A stretch of 7,366 bases of DNA from Streptosporangiaceae bacterium (GTDB taxonomy: Bacteria > Actinomycetota > Actinomycetes > Streptosporangiales > Streptosporangiaceae), in assembly GCA_030039095.1 (NCBI GenBank), contig JASHQP010000743.1, forward strand, positions 1-7,366, read 5' to 3'. Positions 5,457-7,366 of the stretch are shown here, piece after piece; the first letter of the stretch is position 1; the number at the start of each line of letters is the position of its first letter. Made by a program: the position numbers and the translations under genes. Under the pieces are notes generated by a model. The model worked only from the letters and a program-made list of their open reading frames with translations. It had not been told where the DNA came from and made no database searches.

Positions 5457-6605
5457 ATGCTGCACGGACAGGTTGCCGTGTTCTTGTCCTGTTCCGAGAG
5501 GTTCAAGCCGGGGCTCGCGTGGCCGGTGCGCGATGCGCTGAATGCCCACGGTCTTCGGGCCATCATCATCAGCGACGAGCGGCCGCTGGGGTCCGCGGGC
5601 GGTGAGGAGACCAGCCCGGAGCCCTACCTGGATGCCTCGTCCGCGTTCGTGGCGCTGTGCACCGCCGACTACGAGCTCAGCGACGGCTCGAAGTACCCCA
5701 GGGCCAACATCGTCGACGAGATCCAGCAGGCCTGCGGCCGCCCGCACCTGCGCGACCACGCCCAGGTGCTGAAGTCGCCCGGTGTGCTGCTCCCGAGCGA
5801 CATCACCCCGAGTTACGACAGCCTCGACGTGACCAAGCCGGCCGTGGCGGCCGAGGTCATCCTGAAGCAGCTGCAGCAGTGGGGGATCGTGCCGGTGCCC
5901 GAGAGCCCGGCTGCGCCGCACCGCGCCGGCGCCTGGGAAGCCGACGACGTCGACGCGCTGCTCGCCGCGCCGCCGGCCGGCAGGGACGAGGCCTCCGCCC
6001 GGATCTACCCGCTGCTGCGGGACCGGTCCGAGGACCGGCGCCGCTGGGTTGCCCACGAGCTGGTACGCGAGATTGTCGAGTCCGGGGAGCAGAGCAGGGT
6101 GCAAGACGCGGCCGCGCTGCTCGAGGCGGTGTCGGCCCTTGACCCGGCGCTCGTACCCCCCGAAATGCTCGAGACGCTCGCCGGCCATGAGCGGTACCAG
6201 GCCCGTGCCTGCGCCGCGAACGTGCTGCGGGAGCGGGCGGCGGTGGCGCCGCTCGACGTTCCGGTCGAGCTGCTCGGCCGGCTGGCCGCGCCCAGCGCCG
6301 AGGACTGGCTCGTCTGGGCGCCCGCCATGGCCGCGGTCCAGGAACTGGCGCTGCACCGCCGTGAGGCGCACGTGATCTTCAGCGCGCTTGCCGCCAGCGA
6401 CGATCCGCGCGACAGGTTCGCGGCCGCCGTGGCTCTGCTCGGCCTTGCCGGAGTCCGGCCCGCGGCGGTCGCCCGGGGCCTGGCCGAGCGGCTGAGCGCA
6501 GACGCCGACCCGCTGGTCGCGGAAAAGGCGCGCGACGTGCTGGCCGCGACCGAGCAGGTCACCGAGCGCGAGCACGCCGAGTGCTATCAGCGCTTCTGGG
6601 TGTAG
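5457..6605 (+). CDS. TIR-like nucleotide-binding domain fused to HEAT/ARM-like repeats (possible immune effector/sensor)
   Basis: The 382-residue soluble protein has two parts. Residues 5-145 form an alternating strand/helix domain: VAVFLSCSER (6-15), LRAIIISDE (33-41), AFVALCTADYELSDGSKYPR (63-82), NIVDEIQQA (84-92), then a late GVLLPSDITPSYDSLD (109-124). This order resembles TIR-like domains of the CAP12/Pycsar-TIR type, where an RxNVxxE segment follows the third core strand. E88 would be the catalytic-Glu candidate. Residues 160-370 are helical and Ala/Leu-rich with repeat units such as RYQARACAANVLRERA (247-262) and DDPRDRFAAAVALLGLAGV (315-333), as in HEAT repeats. There is no signal peptide or TM segment. 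TIR-like domains of this kind bind or hydrolyse NAD-type nucleotides in phage defence; whether this one does is inference. The start has GGAG nine bases upstream. It seems to be a single-gene unit. Both domain calls come from pattern reading, so a different Rossmann-like fold is possible. Confidence 0.75.
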   Translation: MLHGQVAVFLSCSERFKPGLAWPVRDALNAHGLRAIIISDERPLGSAGGEETSPEPYLDASSAFVALCTADYELSDGSKYPRANIVDEIQQACGRPHLRDHAQVLKSPGVLLPSDITPSYDSLDVTKPAVAAEVILKQLQQWGIVPVPESPAAPHRAGAWEADDVDALLAAPPAGRDEASARIYPLLRDRSEDRRRWVAHELVREIVESGEQSRVQDAAALLEAVSALDPALVPPEMLETLAGHERYQARACAANVLRERAAVAPLDVPVELLGRLAAPSAEDWLVWAPAMAAVQELALHRREAHVIFSALAASDDPRDRFAAAVALLGLAGVRPAAVARGLAERLSADADPLVAEKARDVLAATEQVTEREHAECYQRFWV

Positions 6606-6648
6606 CCAGGAAGACGAGAACCGCGCCCCGAACTCATCGGACGCCGGC

Positions 6649-6669
6649 TCGTAGTCTGACCAGACACGA
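6649..6669. promoter_or_regulatory. Long inverted repeat upstream of the crotonase gene
   Basis: TCGT-A-GTCTG (6649-6658) and CAGAC-ACGA (6661-6669) pair over nine bases with a single bulged A and a two-base centre. The left arm includes TAGTCT (6652-6657), which could be a -10 hexamer, although no good -35 is seen. It is 21 bases before the crotonase start. A TetR-like operator over the promoter is plausible; an mRNA hairpin is the alternative. Confidence 0.4.
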
Positions 6670-6690
6670 CCGGAAACGAGCGGAGTGCCC

Positions 6691-7366
6691 ATGGATCAGC
6701 AGTACGGTGACGTCTCGGTTACCCTCGGCGATGATTTCGTTGCCGTCGTCGAACTGCACCGGCCGCCGGACAACTACTTCGACCTGACGCTGATCCGCTC
6801 GCTGGCCGAGGCCTACGAGGCGCTGGACGCCGATCCGGCGTGCCGGGCGATCGTGCTGTGCGCCGAGGGCAAGCACTTCTGCGCGGGCGCCAACTTCGGC
6901 GGGCGGGGCGGTGGGGGCGGGGCGGACGACGCGCTCGCCGGCGGGCCCAGCGCGCTGTACCGCGAGGCGATCCGGCTGTTCGAGGCCGGCAAGCCGGTTG
7001 TGGCCGCGGTCCAGGGCGCGGCCATCGGCGGCGGGCTCGGCCTGGCCTGCTCGGCGGATTTGCGGGTTGCCTGCCCTGAGGCGCGGTTCGCCGCGAACTT
7101 CGCCCGGCTCGGCTTCCATCAGGGGTTCGGGCTCTCGGTGACGCTGCCCGCGATCGTCGGCCAGCAGCAGAGCATGCTCCTGCTGTACACCGGCCGCCGG
7201 ATCGGCGGCGAGGAGGCCGCCGCGATCGGCCTGTGCGACCTGCTGGTCCCCGCCGAGCGGGTCCGCGCCGAGGCGCACGCGCTTGCGGCAGACATCGCGG
7301 TGTCGGCTCCGCTCGCCACGGCGTCGATCCGGGCCACGATGCGCGGCGGCCTGGCCAGCCAGATCC
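6691..7366 (+). CDS. Crotonase-fold (enoyl-CoA hydratase/isomerase family) protein, 3' end outside window
   Basis: The frame from ATG 6691 is open to the window end (225 residues of an expected 255-270), with GGAG (6682-6685) five bases upstream. Crotonase-family enzymes act on acyl-CoA thioesters in the cytoplasm. HFCAGANF (62-69) and GAAIGGGLGLACSADLRVA (109-127) are the two oxyanion-hole segments, and ARFAANFARLGFHQGFGLS (131-149) and YTGRRIGGEEAAAIGLCDLL (166-185) follow in the normal order. The two acid/base glutamates of classic hydratases are absent: GGGCE reads GGGLG (Gly117), and the Glu of FxxPE is Phe137. So dehydration/hydration chemistry is unlikely, and an isomerase, hydrolase, lyase or other crotonase activity is more probable. 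A glycine-rich loop [10 protein letters not shown] (71-80) sits after the first oxyanion segment. The reaction cannot be named from sequence. Confidence 0.9.
   Translation, partial: MDQQYGDVSVTLGDDFVAVVELHRPPDNYFDLTLIRSLAEAYEALDADPACRAIVLCAEGKHFCAGANFGGRGGGGGADDALAGGPSALYREAIRLFEAGKPVVAAVQGAAIGGGLGLACSADLRVACPEARFAANFARLGFHQGFGLSVTLPAIVGQQQSMLLLYTGRRIGGEEAAAIGLCDLLVPAERVRAEAHALAADIAVSAPLATASIRATMRGGLASQI

Noticed and set aside
5289..6692. Minus-strand ORF of 467 codons opposite the TIR-like/HEAT gene
   Set aside because: It is a low-complexity Gly/Arg/Pro/Leu shadow with no recognisable motif. The plus strand has a good ribosome-binding site and domain patterns.

Overview
This is a high-GC actinobacterial window (codon third positions are overwhelmingly G or C). 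The DHA2-type exporter, the secreted NodB deacetylase and traces of a LigD-type polymerase gene fit a soil actinomycete, perhaps Streptosporangiales or a relative. The order is inference. No rRNA, tRNA, CRISPR array or intact mobile element was seen.

Layout. The minus strand at 1-1728 carries a 14-TM-type drug exporter that runs off the left edge, with a MarR-style inverted repeat in its leader. Behind it, 1845-2051 (minus) is a short ORF that looks like the C-terminal tail of a membrane protein. A plus-strand polysaccharide deacetylase with a Tat-like signal follows (2145-2987); its linker holds three copies of an 18-bp repeat. Next come two decayed genes around an intact one: a LigD polymerase-domain pseudogene (about 3058-3420, frameshift plus internal deletion plus 3' loss), an intact divergent MurG-like glycosyltransferase (3507-4694), and a remnant of a HAD-hydrolase N-terminus (about 4743-4985, nucleophile Asp changed to Gly and at least two frame changes). 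A small two-TM protein on the minus strand (4943-5188) ends inside that remnant.

The right-hand part is the most interesting. A 382-residue protein (5457-6605) joins an N-terminal TIR-like nucleotide-binding domain to a C-terminal HEAT/ARM-like helical repeat region. Its leader has a plausible sigma-70-type promoter and three consecutive inverted repeats. The architecture resembles bacterial immune sensors/effectors, and the divergent two-TM protein is the only nearby candidate partner. The window ends in a crotonase-fold protein (6691 onward) that lacks both classical hydratase glutamates and is preceded by a strong inverted repeat.

How the genes work together: there is little evidence for one pathway. 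The exporter, deacetylase and MurG-like enzyme all concern the cell envelope, but they lie in separate transcription units. The former MurG-like/HAD pair (48-bp gap, same strand) probably was an operon. The TIR-like/HEAT gene seems to be a single-gene unit.
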